From: a bacterium
GTDB taxonomy: Bacteria > Electryoneota > Electryoneia > Electryoneales > Electryoneaceae
Direction: 5' to 3'
Length of the DNA stretch: 64,000 bases
Assembly: GCA_020444425.1 (NCBI GenBank)
Contig: JAHLLB010000024.1
Coordinates: 1-64,000, forward strand
The position numbers and the translations under genes are program-made. This document shows, in pieces, positions 17,415 through 27,145 of this stretch. Positions within the stretch are counted from its first letter, which is position 1. Each line of letters begins with the position of its first letter. Under the pieces are notes generated by a model that had not been told where the DNA came from, searched no databases, and worked only from the letters and a program-made list of their open reading frames with translations.

Positions 17415-17528
17415 GTCATTCCGAACGGAACGAAGAGAAGTGAGGAATCTACTTGAAATTACGGGGTTAACGCCTCGTTGAACCGGCACCGTTTCATTGA
17501 GCAGATCCTTCACTGCGTTCAGGATGAC
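17415..17528. repeat. Foldback element family B, copy 2
   Basis: GTCATTCCGAACGGAACG ... CGTTCAGGATGAC, about 114 bp, between the M32 gene and the convergent cbiO gene. Confidence 0.85.
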
Positions 17529-17543
17529 ACCTCAAAACCAGTT

Positions 17544-17634
17544 GTGAGGTATGAGGTTTGAGTTCTGAGGAACTGAGTACTGACGACTGAGCACTGACCA
17601 CTGATCACAGCCCATCGCCCACAGCCTACCGCCT
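17544..17634. repeat. Heptamer tandem array, 13 units, after cbiO stop
   Basis: Thirteen 7-base units (GTGAGGT, ATGAGGT, TTGAGTT, CTGAGGA, ACTGAGT, ACTGACG and so on). The array ends 4 bases from the cbiO stop codon, so it is the first part of the cbiO 3' region. Confidence 0.8.
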
Positions 17635-17638
17635 GATG

Positions 17639-18337
17639 TCATGCCAGCCCATGCTGCAGCAGCAGCGGCTTGTCGTTGAGGATGGTTTCGGTGGGGCCGT
17701 CCGCGGCAACGCTGCCGTGTTCGAGCACGACCACCCGTGTACACAGCCGCCGTACGAACTCGAGATTGTGTGACGCGATCACCATTGGCAGGCGCATGGT
17801 GTCCAGCATTCCGCCAAACTCACGCTGGCCACGTGGATCGAGGCCTGCGGTGGGTTCGTCCAGGACCAGCAGCCGCACCTTCATCGCGAGCACGCTGGCG
17901 AGGCTGGCGCGCCGTTTCTCGCCGATACTCAGGTGCCACGCATTCCGTCCTTCCAAACCGGCCAGCCCGACCTGTTCCAGCAGGGTCCGCACCCGTTCGT
18001 CCCGGCCGTTATCCCGCTTGCTGATCCCGAACGCGATGTTTTCGGCGACAGTCGGCAGAAAGAGTTGATCGTCCGGATTCTGGAACAGGAAGCCGACACG
18101 TTGCCGGATTTGCTTCAGGTTGGACGCCTCGACCGGCATGCCATCCAGTTCCACCTCCCCGGTTTTGCTTTGCAGCAGGCCGTTCAGGTGCAGCAATAAT
18201 GTGGTCTTGCCGGACCCGTTCGCGCCGAGCAGCGCGACCCGTTCATCGTCCCCCATCACGAACGAAACATCCCGCAGCGCGGTGGTGCCATCCGGGTAGC
18301 GGTAACTGAGGTGACGGATGCGAATCAGTTCGCTCAT
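17639..18337 (-). CDS. cbiO: Nickel/cobalt ECF-type transporter ATPase
   Basis: 232 residues from the ATG at 18337, which overlaps the cbiQ stop by ATGA; an in-frame GTG lies 12 bases further up. It has Walker A GANGSGKTT, the signature LSIGEKRRASLAS, Walker B LLVLDEPTAGLDP and the H-loop His in VIASHNLEF. It powers uptake by the CbiM/CbiQ/PDGLE components encoded just upstream. NikR at the head of the operon says the ion is nickel rather than cobalt. Confidence 0.93.
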   Translation of the reverse strand: MSELIRIRHLSYRYPDGTTALRDVSFVMGDDERVALLGANGSGKTTLLLHLNGLLQSKTGEVELDGMPVEASNLKQIRQRVGFLFQNPDDQLFLPTVAENIAFGISKRDNGRDERVRTLLEQVGLAGLEGRNAWHLSIGEKRRASLASVLAMKVRLLVLDEPTAGLDPRGQREFGGMLDTMRLPMVIASHNLEFVRRLCTRVVVLEHGSVAADGPTETILNDKPLLLQHGLA

Positions 18338-19053
18338 GGCAGGATCCACAGAATGAGCAGCGCAACCAGGCCGGCGGTATCCAGGACGATAAAATCACGC
18401 ACGACAAGCCGTGACGGCTGGAGCAATCCGCCAGCCGCGCCTTCATATCCACGCGCGAGCATCGCCATGTGGATGCGTTCGCCGCGTTCGATGGTGCGCA
18501 GGAACAGCGACCCGGCCAGCTTGCCGGGCATGCGGGATTGCCAGATCCACGCTCCGGTATGGCCGCGGGCGGCGAGGGAACGGACGAGCTGGACGCGTTC
18601 GGCGTTAATCACGTCGATGTAACGGAACGCCATTGCGAGGATGTCGAGGAACAGGGTGGGCACACGCAGGCGTCGCAAGGCGAACAGGATCTCGTGAAAC
18701 GGCAGCACCACCAGCAGCACAATCACGCATGACAACGCCAGCAACACCTTCAGCAGCAGCCCGGCGGTGGTCAACCAGACGGCTGAATCGTTGGCAACCA
18801 GGCCACGCAGCAGCAACACCGGCAACACGATCAACATCGCGACTGGAAGCGCGCGTTTCGACTTCGCGAGGAAGGCTGGAATCTGAGTGCGAAATACGAA
18901 TGCGGCACCGGCGATCAGCAGTGCGAACGCGAATAGTGAGATGAACTGACCGGGCGGTGTGAACACCACGCCGAGCAGCAGGATGAACTGGGTCAGGACG
19001 ATCGTGCGCGAATCAAAGGAGGCGGGGATTGGTTCGGACGCAGCTGGGCTCAT
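18334..19053 (-). CDS. cbiQ: Nickel/cobalt ECF transporter T component
   Basis: 239 residues from the ATG at 19053; the longer frame further up has no family similarity. It has five to six membrane helices and the two Ala-Arg-Gly motifs of the coupling helices (SLAARGHTGAW and AMLARGYEG) that touch the ATPase. It links the substrate-binding CbiM to CbiO. Its start lies just 3' of the PDGLE gene stop (19050), and its stop overlaps cbiO. Confidence 0.92.
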   Translation of the reverse strand: MSPAASEPIPASFDSRTIVLTQFILLLGVVFTPPGQFISLFAFALLIAGAAFVFRTQIPAFLAKSKRALPVAMLIVLPVLLLRGLVANDSAVWLTTAGLLLKVLLALSCVIVLLVVLPFHEILFALRRLRVPTLFLDILAMAFRYIDVINAERVQLVRSLAARGHTGAWIWQSRMPGKLAGSLFLRTIERGERIHMAMLARGYEGAAGGLLQPSRLVVRDFIVLDTAGLVALLILWILP

Positions 19054-19382
19054 TCGGACGACCCGGCTTTTTTCCGTGCCGCGATGCCCCAGCCGAGCGC
19101 CAGCATCACGAGCAACGTCGCCAATGTGCCGGCCACACCCGCCAGCGAGGTGGACAGACCCTCGTTCTCGACCCCGGGGACAGTGTAATCCGGCAGCGGC
19201 GACTCGACGACGGGCGGTTGCGCGTCGGCATGCTCGATGAAGCCGAGTTTCGTTGCGACGGCCTCGAGACCGTCCGCCCAATCCGACGCAAACGGTGAGA
19301 CCAATGCCGCGAGCACGAATGCCACGGTCAGGAAACCGAGCAGAAACCGGAGGTTGCCCGTCTTGCGCGCGGGTTGTGTCAT
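19050..19382 (-). CDS. PDGLE-domain (CbiN/NikN-like) small transporter subunit
   Basis: 110 residues. Two membrane helices (about 12-30 and 83-101) flank a periplasmic loop that begins SPFASDWADGLEAVATKLGF. This is the PDGLE motif, here with Ala instead of Pro. Such proteins replace CbiN next to CbiM in nickel transporters. It overlaps both cbiM (ATGA) and cbiQ, so all four transporter genes are translationally coupled. Confidence 0.88.
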   Translation of the reverse strand: MTQPARKTGNLRFLLGFLTVAFVLAALVSPFASDWADGLEAVATKLGFIEHADAQPPVVESPLPDYTVPGVENEGLSTSLAGVAGTLATLLVMLALGWGIAARKKAGSSE

Positions 19383-20041
19383 GCCAGCCTCCCGCGGTAG
19401 AGGGCGGACTGCGGCGCTACGTTGAGCAGGTCCGGCCGCCATGCGAGAATCAGCGACAGTGCGGAAGCGGTGACGATACCTTCGCCGAGGCCGATGATGG
19501 CGTGTACGCCGATCATTGCCGGAAAGACCAGTTTGGCGGGCACGATACCAGAGAACGACAGGATCGCGGCGCAGGTCGCGGACGCCGTCACCAGCGACAG
19601 CCACGCCGCCACACCGCCCGCGAGTGGCAGGAAACGCGCCGGCAGCCTCATCGTGCGCGCTGATTGCAGCACCAGCCACGCGACTCCGCCTCCGACCAGC
19701 CCCATGTTCACCAGGTTCGCACCGAGGGCGGTGATGCCGCCATCCGCGAACAGCAGCGCTTGCAGCACAAGCGTTACCGTCATCACCAGTAGGCCGCTGT
19801 ACGGCCCGAGCAACGCGACCGCCAGCGCCGCGCCGAGCACATGGCCGCTGGTTCCGGCGGCGACGGGGAAATTGATCATCTGTGCGGAAAAGATGAATGC
19901 AGCGGTCACACCGAGCAGGGGAACGGTTTTCGTGTCCAACGTCTTCCGGGTTTTCCGGATCGACACCGCACACGCAATCAACGCCAACGCCGTCGTCGCG
20001 CCCGCTACCGGGGCTGAGACGAATCCGTCAGGCAGATGCAT
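19379..20041 (-). CDS. cbiM: Nickel-binding ECF transporter S component
   Basis: 220 residues with about seven helices. The N-terminus MHLPDGF supplies the essential metal ligands (free amino group and His2), and AGTSGHVLGAALAVALLGP carries the third His. The QMINFPV segment is also typical. It starts inside the 3' end of nikR (14 bases overlap). It is the substrate-specific subunit and, with nikR in front, is best called a nickel (NikM-type) protein. Confidence 0.93.
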   Translation of the reverse strand: MHLPDGFVSAPVAGATTALALIACAVSIRKTRKTLDTKTVPLLGVTAAFIFSAQMINFPVAAGTSGHVLGAALAVALLGPYSGLLVMTVTLVLQALLFADGGITALGANLVNMGLVGGGVAWLVLQSARTMRLPARFLPLAGGVAAWLSLVTASATCAAILSFSGIVPAKLVFPAMIGVHAIIGLGEGIVTASALSLILAWRPDLLNVAPQSALYRGRLA

Positions 20042-20483
20042 CCTTCCCCTCCCCGTTGTGATGCTGCTGATCGTGCAAATTGCCTGTGGTGCTCATGGAC
20101 AGGGCAACGTGCAACACGCCGCGCTGCTGGCGGATGTGCTCGGTAAAGCGCTGGATCTCACTCGCTTGCCCGCGCGCGATGATCACTTCGGCGCACACTT
20201 CACGGTCGAGGTGAACGTGCGTTGTCGCAAGGATCATGTCGTGGTGATGGTGCTGATGTTCGGTAAGGCGACGGTTTAGGTCAGTCGAGTGGTGGTTGAA
20301 CACGAGGGTGATAGTACCGATGACGTCTTCATCCCGCTCCCACTCGCGCTGCACCAGCACATTGCGGATGATGTTGCGCAGGAAGGCGGAACGATTTTCG
20401 AACGGCTCGTCCTCAATGATCGCCTGGAGCTGTTCGTGCAGATCCCGTTCCATGGTGATACTGAGTCGGACAAGATCGGACAT
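20028..20483 (-). CDS. nikR: Nickel-responsive regulator NikR
   Basis: 151 residues from the ATG at 20483; a longer frame to 20528 would run through the operator. The N-terminal ribbon-helix-helix is RLSITMERDLHEQL...NRSAFLRNIIR. The C-terminal ACT-like domain holds the nickel ligands in the classic spacing, His in the HHHHD run, HVH and Cys (H-x10-H-x-H-x5-C, equal to E. coli 76/87/89/95). It heads the nickel uptake operon and probably represses it when nickel is high, through the palindrome 12 bases before its start. Confidence 0.95.
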   Translation of the reverse strand: MSDLVRLSITMERDLHEQLQAIIEDEPFENRSAFLRNIIRNVLVQREWERDEDVIGTITLVFNHHSTDLNRRLTEHQHHHHDMILATTHVHLDREVCAEVIIARGQASEIQRFTEHIRQQRGVLHVALSMSTTGNLHDQQHHNGEGKDASA

Positions 20484-20494
20484 GGGGGCTCCCG

Positions 20495-20521
20495 GTATTA
20501 CATACCGACGATTCGTAATAT
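20495..20521. promoter_or_regulatory. NikR operator of the nickel-uptake operon
   Basis: GTATTAC-N13-GTAATAT on the plus strand, one base away from the NikR consensus GTRTTAC-N13/14-GTAAYAC. It lies 12-38 bases before the nikR start and so would act on the nikR-cbiM-cbiQ-cbiO promoter by autoregulation. Confidence 0.75.
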
Positions 20522-20746
20522 CTGACACAAAGTGCTTGCTTCCAAACGACTTCCGGAAAGAAATTGAATCAATCGGGCCTGCCGATTAACATAGGGGAGG
20601 TTAACTCGCCTCCGAGTTCACGGTAGGCTATTGAAAAACAAAGACATGATGGTAACGCTGATCTTAGATTCTACGAATCATTCCTGTTTCCGATTCGGAG
20701 TAAACCTTTATTTTTAAGTGCAGGGCGGACCGGCGGTGGGCGTGAT

Positions 20747-21109
20747 GTGCATGAACTCGGTTTGATCGAAGAAATCGTGCGGATTGGTGAAACGGAACTC
20801 GCAGCGTCGGGAGTTTCGGGTCCGGTGCGGACCTTGGTCTTGCGTGTCGGCAAGCTGTCCGGCGCGAGCCCGGAAGCGCTGAGAGGAGCGTTCGAGATTG
20901 TCGCCCCGGCAACACGTTTCGCGGGCGCGACGCTGGAGATTGAGGAACCTCCGGCGACTTGCCGCTGTCTCGCGTGCGGCGCGGAACACGAGGTTGACGG
21001 GTACACATTCCAGTGTCCAACATGCGGGGATGGACGGATCACCATCGAGGGCGGCCGGGAGCTGCAGCTAATGTCGTTGGATGTGGATGACGGCGAGGAA
21101 CCATCGTGA
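20747..21109 (+). CDS. hypA: Hydrogenase nickel-incorporation protein HypA
   Basis: 120 residues. The GTG at 20747 is forced by the invariant Met-His-Glu start (MHELGLIEEIV), whose His2 binds nickel. The zinc site is CRCLACG and CPTCGDG, about residues 72-95. It hands nickel, with HypB, to the hydrogenase large subunit. First gene of the hyp cluster, divergent from nikR with a 260-base gap that shows no clear NikR box. Confidence 0.93.
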   Translation: MHELGLIEEIVRIGETELAASGVSGPVRTLVLRVGKLSGASPEALRGAFEIVAPATRFAGATLEIEEPPATCRCLACGAEHEVDGYTFQCPTCGDGRITIEGGRELQLMSLDVDDGEEPS

Positions 21110-21145
21110 GAGTTGCCAGTCAATTGCGACTCTGATCAGGCGGAA

Positions 21146-21268
21146 GTCATTCTGAACGGAACGAAGAGAAATGAAGAAGAGCCAGATTCTCAACCGTTGG
21201 CGCGACGATTCGGGGGTGGTGTAGCTGGATCTTCTTCCGCCGCTAACAGTCGCGGCGCCAGTATGACG
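21146..21268. repeat. Foldback element family B, copy 3, between hypA and hypB
   Basis: GTCATTCTGAACGGAACG at the left, ending CGGCGCCAGTATGACG. It fills most of the 205 bases separating hypA from hypB, which are usually adjacent. Confidence 0.85.
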
Positions 21269-21314
21269 CATTTTTGAGCTTTCTCTGGCACAACAGGATC
21301 ACGGCGAGGATTGG

Positions 21315-21959
21315 ATGGAAATCGTAGTCAGCAAGGACTTGTTGAAGGCGAACGACACGATTGCCGCGGCGAATCGTGCCCGCCTGAGCGCGCTCAACCT
21401 GAACATGATCAACCTGCTCGGCTCGCCGGGATCGGGCAAGACGACGGTGCTGGAGGCGCTGGGCAAGGTGTGGCAGGGATCGAAGCGGATTGGTGTGATC
21501 GAGGGCGATCTCGCGACCTCGCGTGACGGCGAACGCATCGAGGCGATCGGCTGGCCGGCGACGCAGATCAACACCGGCGGCGGCTGCCACCTGGAAGCGA
21601 ACATGGTGGCGAATGCGTTGGAATCGTTGCCGCTGGACGATCTCAACCTGCTGGTGGTGGAAAATGTCGGCAACCTGGTGTGTACGGCGTCTCACGATCT
21701 CGGCGAGAAGCTGCGGATCGTCGTTCTGTCAGTGACCGAGGGGCATGACAAGGTGGCAAAGTACCCGCCGATGTTTCAGAAAGCGGACGTGGTCGTGTTC
21801 AACAAGGCCGACATTCTCGAGTACACGGACTTCAGCATTGAGCAGGCAACGGAGGACGCGTTGCGGCTGAATCCGGAGCTTACCTTCTTTACTGTTTCCG
21901 CCCGCACGGGCGCTGGAATCAACGAACTCGCGGACTTTCTGCTCGCACAGCTTACCTGA
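21315..21959 (+). CDS. hypB: Hydrogenase maturation GTPase HypB
   Basis: 214 residues, ATG with GAGGA upstream. It has G1 GSPGSGKTT, ENVGNLVC with the switch region, NKAD as base-recognition motif, and GGGCHLEA, whose Cys and His bind metal at the dimer interface. There is no N-terminal His-rich stretch or CxxCGC motif, so nickel storage is not expected. It drives nickel transfer to the large subunit by GTP hydrolysis, with HypA. Confidence 0.94.
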   Translation: MEIVVSKDLLKANDTIAAANRARLSALNLNMINLLGSPGSGKTTVLEALGKVWQGSKRIGVIEGDLATSRDGERIEAIGWPATQINTGGGCHLEANMVANALESLPLDDLNLLVVENVGNLVCTASHDLGEKLRIVVLSVTEGHDKVAKYPPMFQKADVVVFNKADILEYTDFSIEQATEDALRLNPELTFFTVSARTGAGINELADFLLAQLT

Positions 21960-21988
21960 TTGATACCGCGCGTCAGCCTGGGATTTGT

Positions 21989-24274
21989 ATGAGTGAAGTG
22001 CAGGACATGCGGCGAGTCGGACTCACGGTCACAGGTGCCGTGCAGGGAGTTGGATTCCGTCCCTTTGTCTATCGCACTGCCCTGGACAATCACCTCTCCG
22101 GTTGGGTGCGTAACACCGGTGCTGGTGTTGAATTGGAAGTCCAGGGGGAATCGCCGTTCATCGAGCTATTTCTTCGCCATTTGCAACTCGCTCCTCCCCC
22201 GAACGCGATTCTTACGTCCATCGAGCAGTCCGAACTGACGCCTGAGGACTGCAACACGTTTGAGATCCGGCACAGCGAAGCCGGCACGAAGCAGGCGTAC
22301 ATCCTGCCCGATCTCGGTTCCTGCCGTGATTGTGTCAACGACATCTTCGACGAGAAGAACCGCCGGTACGGCTATCCGTTCACCAACTGCACCAATTGCG
22401 GCCCGCGTTACAGCATTACCCGTGAGCTGCCGTATGATCGGCCGAACACCAGCATGAGCACCTTCGAGCTGTGTCCGGTGTGCCAGTCGGAGTATGACAA
22501 TCCGGCGGATCGTCGGTTCCACGCGCAGCCGAACGCGTGTTCGGTGTGCGGCCCGCGGCTGGCCCTGTGGGGCCCGGGTGGCCGTGAGATTGCGGTCAAG
22601 GACGAAGCGTTGGCGACCGCCGGGCAGGCGTTGCTGGCGTGCCAGATCGTCGCGGTGAAGGGATTGGGCGGCTTCCACCTGATGGTTCGCGCGGATGACG
22701 AGGAGTCGGTGCGGCGGCTGCGCAAACGCAAGCGGCGGGCGGAGAAACCGTTCGCGTTGCTGGCGTCCGGCATGCCGCAAGTCCACCGTTTCTGCAACGC
22801 GACGAACGAGGAAGTTGACCTGTTGATGACGCAGCAGGCACCGATTGTGTTGCTGGAACGCAGTGACGATCCGACGATTTACATCGCTGAGGCGGTTGCG
22901 CCGGGCAACCCGCGGCTGGGCGTCATGCTGCCATACACCCCGTTGCACCACCTGCTGATGGCGGAAGTCGGGGTGCCGTTGGTCGCAACCAGCGGCAACC
23001 TGTCCGACGAACCGATCTGCATTGACGAACACGAAGCAGTCACGCGTTTGAACAGCATCGCCGACCTGTTCCTCGTGCATAACCGGCCGATCCTGCGACC
23101 GGTGGACGATTCGGTGGCGCGGGTGATCTCCGGCCGTCCGCAGCTGTTGCGGCGGTCGCGGGGCTACGCGCCGTTGCCCATCGAAGTGCCCGGAGACGGA
23201 CCGGTGCAAGTGGCGGTCGGCGCGCATTTGAAGAACACGATTGCCTACGCGCACGGTTCGCAGGCGTACATCAGCCAGCACATCGGCGATCTCGAAACCG
23301 AGCTCGCGATGGATGCCTTCCGTGATGCGATCAGGCAGCTGGTGTCGATTTACGACGATGAACCGGCCGAACTCATTGCCGATGACCACCCGGATTACCT
23401 CTCGTCGATGTACGCGCACAAGCAGGGTGTGCCGGTGACCACGGTGCAGCATCACGTGGCACATGTCCACGCGGTGATGGCGGAACATAAGCTCGCTGCT
23501 CCGGTACTCGGGTTTGCGTGGGACGGGACCGGCCTCGGTCCGGACGGCACGGTCTGGGGCAGTGAAGTAATCAACGTCGGAACGGACGCCTGGACCCGCG
23601 CGGCGCACCTGCGGACCTTCCGTTTGCCGGGCGGGGACGCAGCGTCGAAAGATCCTCGCCGCAGCGCGTTGGGACTGCTGTATGCGTGGCAGGGCGAAAA
23701 CGCTGCAGCGTTCCTCGACAAGCACGCGCCGCACCTGCTCAAGGGTCACGAACGCGAGGTGATGCTGCGGATGCTGGACTCCGGTGTGAACAGTCCGGAA
23801 ACGTCCAGCATGGGCCGGTTGTTTGATGCGCTGTCGGCGTTGACGCGTGTCCGTGCGCGAAATTCCTTCGAAGGCCAGGCGGCGATGGAGTTCGAATGGG
23901 CGGCGGATCTTGATGAACCGGGAGCCTACGACTTCGCATTGCATCAGCAAGAGGACGGCCCGACGGTGATTGACTGGGCGGGCGTGTTGGACCAGGTGTT
24001 CGTCGATCTCGCGGCTGAAACAGCGGTCGGTGTGATGTCCACCCGTTTCCATCGTGGACTGGCGAACGTGATTCTGCGGCTGGCCGGCCAGTCGCCAGTG
24101 GAACAGATTGTCCTCTGCGGTGGCTGTTTCCAGAACAAGTTGCTGCATGAACTCGCGGTGGCCGGGCTGGAAAATGCTGGCAAGCGGGTGTACTGGGCGG
24201 AGCTGGTGCCACCCAACGACGGCGGGATCGCGTTGGGTCAGATCCATTACGCGCGCACAACGGGCAGGAGGTAA
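21989..24274 (+). CDS. hypF: Carbamoyltransferase HypF
   Basis: 761 residues, full length. In order: an acylphosphatase domain (VQGVGFRPFVYR, residues 18-29), paired zinc fingers (C112/C115/C134/C137 and C162/C165/C184/C187), a YrdC-like nucleotide domain (RAEKPFALL, about 195-385) and a Kae1-like carbamoyltransferase domain (HHVAHVHAVMAEH near 488, CGGCFQN near 712). It makes the carbamoyl group that HypE turns into the cyanide ligands of the active-site iron. It starts 29 bases after hypB. Confidence 0.95.
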   Translation: MSEVQDMRRVGLTVTGAVQGVGFRPFVYRTALDNHLSGWVRNTGAGVELEVQGESPFIELFLRHLQLAPPPNAILTSIEQSELTPEDCNTFEIRHSEAGTKQAYILPDLGSCRDCVNDIFDEKNRRYGYPFTNCTNCGPRYSITRELPYDRPNTSMSTFELCPVCQSEYDNPADRRFHAQPNACSVCGPRLALWGPGGREIAVKDEALATAGQALLACQIVAVKGLGGFHLMVRADDEESVRRLRKRKRRAEKPFALLASGMPQVHRFCNATNEEVDLLMTQQAPIVLLERSDDPTIYIAEAVAPGNPRLGVMLPYTPLHHLLMAEVGVPLVATSGNLSDEPICIDEHEAVTRLNSIADLFLVHNRPILRPVDDSVARVISGRPQLLRRSRGYAPLPIEVPGDGPVQVAVGAHLKNTIAYAHGSQAYISQHIGDLETELAMDAFRDAIRQLVSIYDDEPAELIADDHPDYLSSMYAHKQGVPVTTVQHHVAHVHAVMAEHKLAAPVLGFAWDGTGLGPDGTVWGSEVINVGTDAWTRAAHLRTFRLPGGDAASKDPRRSALGLLYAWQGENAAAFLDKHAPHLLKGHEREVMLRMLDSGVNSPETSSMGRLFDALSALTRVRARNSFEGQAAMEFEWAADLDEPGAYDFALHQQEDGPTVIDWAGVLDQVFVDLAAETAVGVMSTRFHRGLANVILRLAGQSPVEQIVLCGGCFQNKLLHELAVAGLENAGKRVYWAELVPPNDGGIALGQIHYARTTGRR

Positions 24275-24276
24275 GC

Positions 24277-24588
24277 ATGTGCCTCGCAATACCGGGCCGG
24301 GTTGTATCGGTGGACGGTGAAGGCTTGCTGCGCACCGGTCAGATAGACTTCAACGGCATCGTGCGAGAAGTCAGCCTGTCGCTCCTCCCCGATGCGATGG
24401 AACACGACTGGGTGCTGGTCCACGCCGGCTTCGCGCTCAACGTGATCGACGAAGAGGAAGCGGAACGCACGCTGGACGACCTGCGCCGTCTCGGTGAACT
24501 CGGCGGCGGCCTGATGGGCGGCGACGAGTTCGACCGTCGCGAGCGTGCTGATGGCAACTCGAACGCACCACCGGACGCCGGCGCATGA
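24277..24588 (+). CDS. hypC: Hydrogenase maturation chaperone HypC
   Basis: 103 residues, beginning with the invariant [14 protein letters not shown], where Cys2 holds the Fe(CN)2CO unit; AGGAGG lies 4 bases upstream. The N-terminal 70 residues are the usual small beta-barrel. The last 30 ([21 protein letters not shown]...) are longer than in many HypC proteins and unstructured in character. It begins 2 bases after hypF and overlaps hypD by ATGA. Confidence 0.93.
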   Translation: MCLAIPGRVVSVDGEGLLRTGQIDFNGIVREVSLSLLPDAMEHDWVLVHAGFALNVIDEEEAERTLDDLRRLGELGGGLMGGDEFDRRERADGNSNAPPDAGA

Positions 24589-25703
24589 AGTACATCGACG
24601 AATACCGGGACCCGGCGACAGTGAAGGCGTTGGTGGCGGAGCTGCAGCGGGTGGTGACGCGTCCGTGGACGATCATGGAAATCTGCGGTGGGCAGACGCA
24701 CGCGATAGTCCGCTTCGGAATTGACGAGCTGTTGCCGGACGAGATCACGCTGGTCCATGGCCCCGGCTGCCCGGTGTGTGTCACGCCGATCGAGATCATT
24801 GACCGCGCGCTGGCGATTGCGTCGCGCGAGGATGTCATCTTCACCACGTTCGGCGACATGATGCGTGTGCCGGGCACGGACAAAGACCTGCTGATGGTCA
24901 AGGCGAACGGCGGCGACGTGCGGATGGTGTACTCGCCGTTGGACGCGATCAAGCTGGCGCGGGAAAACCCGGACAAGCAGGTGGTGTTCTTCGCGGTCGG
25001 GTTCGAGACCACCGCGCCGACAACCGCGATGCTGGCGCAACAGGCGCGCGTGTTGGGCTTGAAAAATGTGTCGTTGCTGACTGCGCATGTGCTGGTCCCC
25101 CCCGCGATTGAGGCGCTTCTCTCTTCGCCGGAGAATCTTGTCCAGGGCTTCCTCGCGGCCGGGCATGTGTGTACTGTGACCGGGTTTGCCGACTACGAGC
25201 GCTTCGCCGTGGCATACGGCATCCCGATTGTCGTCACCGGCTTCGAACCGGTGGATATTCTGAGTGGAATTCTCGAAACCGTGCGGCAGCTTGAAGCCGG
25301 ACAAGCCCGCGTTGACAACCGGTACGGGCGTGTGGTACAACGGGAAGGCAACACGCGTGCGTGGTCGGTGGTGGCTGAGGTATTCGAACCTTGCGACCGT
25401 CAGTGGCGCGGGCTGGGGTCAATTCCGATGAGTGGCCTGGCATTTCGCGAGCAGTGGGCCGAGTTTGATGCGGAACAGCGGTTCGATGTCGGCGACATCC
25501 AGTCACAGGAAGACCCGCGCTGCCAGAGCGGACTGGTGTTGCAGGGGCGGCTGAAACCCACCGACTGTCCGTTGTTCGGTGTAGAGTGCACACCGGAACA
25601 CCCGCTCGGCGCGACGATGGTTTCGTCCGAAGGCGCGTGCGCAGCGTATTGGAAATATCGTCCAGCGGCAGCAGTGAGAAGCGAAACGGTGCGCGATGGC
25701 TGA
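24585..25703 (+). CDS. hypD: Hydrogenase maturation iron-sulfur protein HypD
   Basis: 372 residues. It has the family motifs [42 protein letters not shown] and the C-terminal cluster Cys block ([40 protein letters not shown]). It works as a scaffold with HypC for assembly of the Fe(CN)2CO centre. Its end overlaps the hypE start by 8 bases. Confidence 0.95.
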   Translation: MKYIDEYRDPATVKALVAELQRVVTRPWTIMEICGGQTHAIVRFGIDELLPDEITLVHGPGCPVCVTPIEIIDRALAIASREDVIFTTFGDMMRVPGTDKDLLMVKANGGDVRMVYSPLDAIKLARENPDKQVVFFAVGFETTAPTTAMLAQQARVLGLKNVSLLTAHVLVPPAIEALLSSPENLVQGFLAAGHVCTVTGFADYERFAVAYGIPIVVTGFEPVDILSGILETVRQLEAGQARVDNRYGRVVQREGNTRAWSVVAEVFEPCDRQWRGLGSIPMSGLAFREQWAEFDAEQRFDVGDIQSQEDPRCQSGLVLQGRLKPTDCPLFGVECTPEHPLGATMVSSEGACAAYWKYRPAAAVRSETVRDG

Positions 25704-26757
25704 TCCGATCAATCCGGCGGACATGGCCTGTCCGATGCCGCTGAACAAGCATGATCGTGTGCTGCTCGCGCATGGTGGCGGCGGCACGTTGATGCGTGAC
25801 CTGATCCGGAACGTGTTCGCGAAAACCTTCGCCCGGGACGGGTACACCGCCGAGCACGACGCCGCCCGTCTGACCATGCCGAAGGGCGACCTCGCGTTTA
25901 CCACCGACTCCTACGTCATCTCCCCCCTGTTCTTTCCCGGCGGCGACATTGGCTCGCTGGCGGTACATGGCACAGTCAACGACCTGGCCATGGCGGGCGC
26001 GAAACCGCTCTACCTGAGTGCCGGCTTCATCCTCGAGGAAGGACTCGAGATGGCGGTACTGGAGCGGGTGGTCGCGAGCATGCGTGCGGCGGCAGACGCT
26101 GCGGATGTCGTTCTTGTCACCGGAGATACGAAGGTCGTCAACCGTGGCAAGGGGGACGGCCTGTACATTAATACCGCCGGGATCGGTGTGGTGCCGGATG
26201 GGATACGTGTCGGCCCGGAACGGATTGAGTCAGGGGATGCGATTCTGGTCAGCGGTGATGTCGGACGGCACGGGTTGACCATCCTCGCGACACGCAATGA
26301 ACTGGGGTTTCAGTCGGACCTGGCCAGCGATTCGGCGCCGGTGGCGGTTGCGGTGAAGGCGTTACTGGACAGCGGCGTCGAGGTGCATTGCCTGCGGGAT
26401 CTGACCCGTGGCGGCCTGGCCGCGGCGTTGTGCGAGCTGGCGGAATCCTCAAGATTACATTTTGATGTCGAACAGGAACGGGTGCCAGTGCTGGACACCA
26501 CGCGTGCGTTGGGCGAACTGCTCGGTATTGACCCGATCCATGTCGCCAACGAAGGCCGGTTTGTGGTGATGGTGCCGGAACGTCAGGCGGACAAAGCGCT
26601 TGAGGTGCTACGTGCAGTGGATGTCAGCGCGGGCGCGGTGCGTGTCGGCACGGTGAACGATCAGCGGCAACCGGGAACAGTGTCGTTGCTGACGCCGTAT
26701 GGAGTGCGTCACCAGCTGGCGTTGCTGAGTGGCGAGCAGCTGCCGCGGATTTGTTGA
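25696..26757 (+). CDS. hypE: Hydrogenase maturation protein HypE
   Basis: 353 residues, PurM-like ATP-binding fold ([37 protein letters not shown]). The C-terminus is LPRIC, whose last Cys receives the carbamoyl group from HypF and is dehydrated to thiocyanate. The short N-terminal run before MACPMPL could mean a later start, but overlap with hypD favours the ATG at 25696. Last gene of the hypABFCDE set. Confidence 0.95.
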   Translation: MADPINPADMACPMPLNKHDRVLLAHGGGGTLMRDLIRNVFAKTFARDGYTAEHDAARLTMPKGDLAFTTDSYVISPLFFPGGDIGSLAVHGTVNDLAMAGAKPLYLSAGFILEEGLEMAVLERVVASMRAAADAADVVLVTGDTKVVNRGKGDGLYINTAGIGVVPDGIRVGPERIESGDAILVSGDVGRHGLTILATRNELGFQSDLASDSAPVAVAVKALLDSGVEVHCLRDLTRGGLAAALCELAESSRLHFDVEQERVPVLDTTRALGELLGIDPIHVANEGRFVVMVPERQADKALEVLRAVDVSAGAVRVGTVNDQRQPGTVSLLTPYGVRHQLALLSGEQLPRIC

Positions 26758-26808
26758 TCGTCAGAACAACGCACTATTGCCGTCTCATACTGTTTTGTCG
26801 ACTCAAAC

Positions 26809-27052
26809 ATGCCCTCGGGCTTTAGCCCGGGATGATCAGGCTCGGAAGCTACCGCAGACACCACGACCTCGGACTTCAGTCCGGGATTTTGCGCATCTGG
26901 TCTGTATTTAACTGATTTGTCATGCCCGGGCTAAAGCCCGAGGACGTAGAGCAGGAGCGTACATTACCAGCGGATTACCCCGGGCTAAAGCCCGAGGGCA
27001 TGGCGGCAGTGGGTAATAAAAATGAGGGATATCCCGGGTTGAAGCCCGAGGG
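26809..27052. repeat. Cluster of CCCGGGCT/AGCCCGAGG palindromes (family A)
   Basis: Four CCCGGGCTAAAGCCCGAGG-type palindromes (about 26813-26833, 26924-26943, 26978-27000, 27033-27052) and one CGGACTTCAGTCCGGG type (about 26865-26883), in both orientations. They fill the 390 bases between hypE and the next gene; nothing else is seen there. Confidence 0.85.
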
Positions 27053-27145
27053 TAGTTCCATTTTAGTAGGTTAGATCCGGCTGGCTTAATCGCCGCAGCA
27101 GCTGGATCTTGTCTCCAGTCGAAACGAGTCGTGAGGGAAAGACGG

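Noticed and set aside
20528-20746. NikR or other operator before hypA
   Set aside because: A short GATTC-TAC-GAATC palindrome and a GGAGG..CCTCC pair exist near 20600-20680, but neither fits the NikR consensus or another known regulator.
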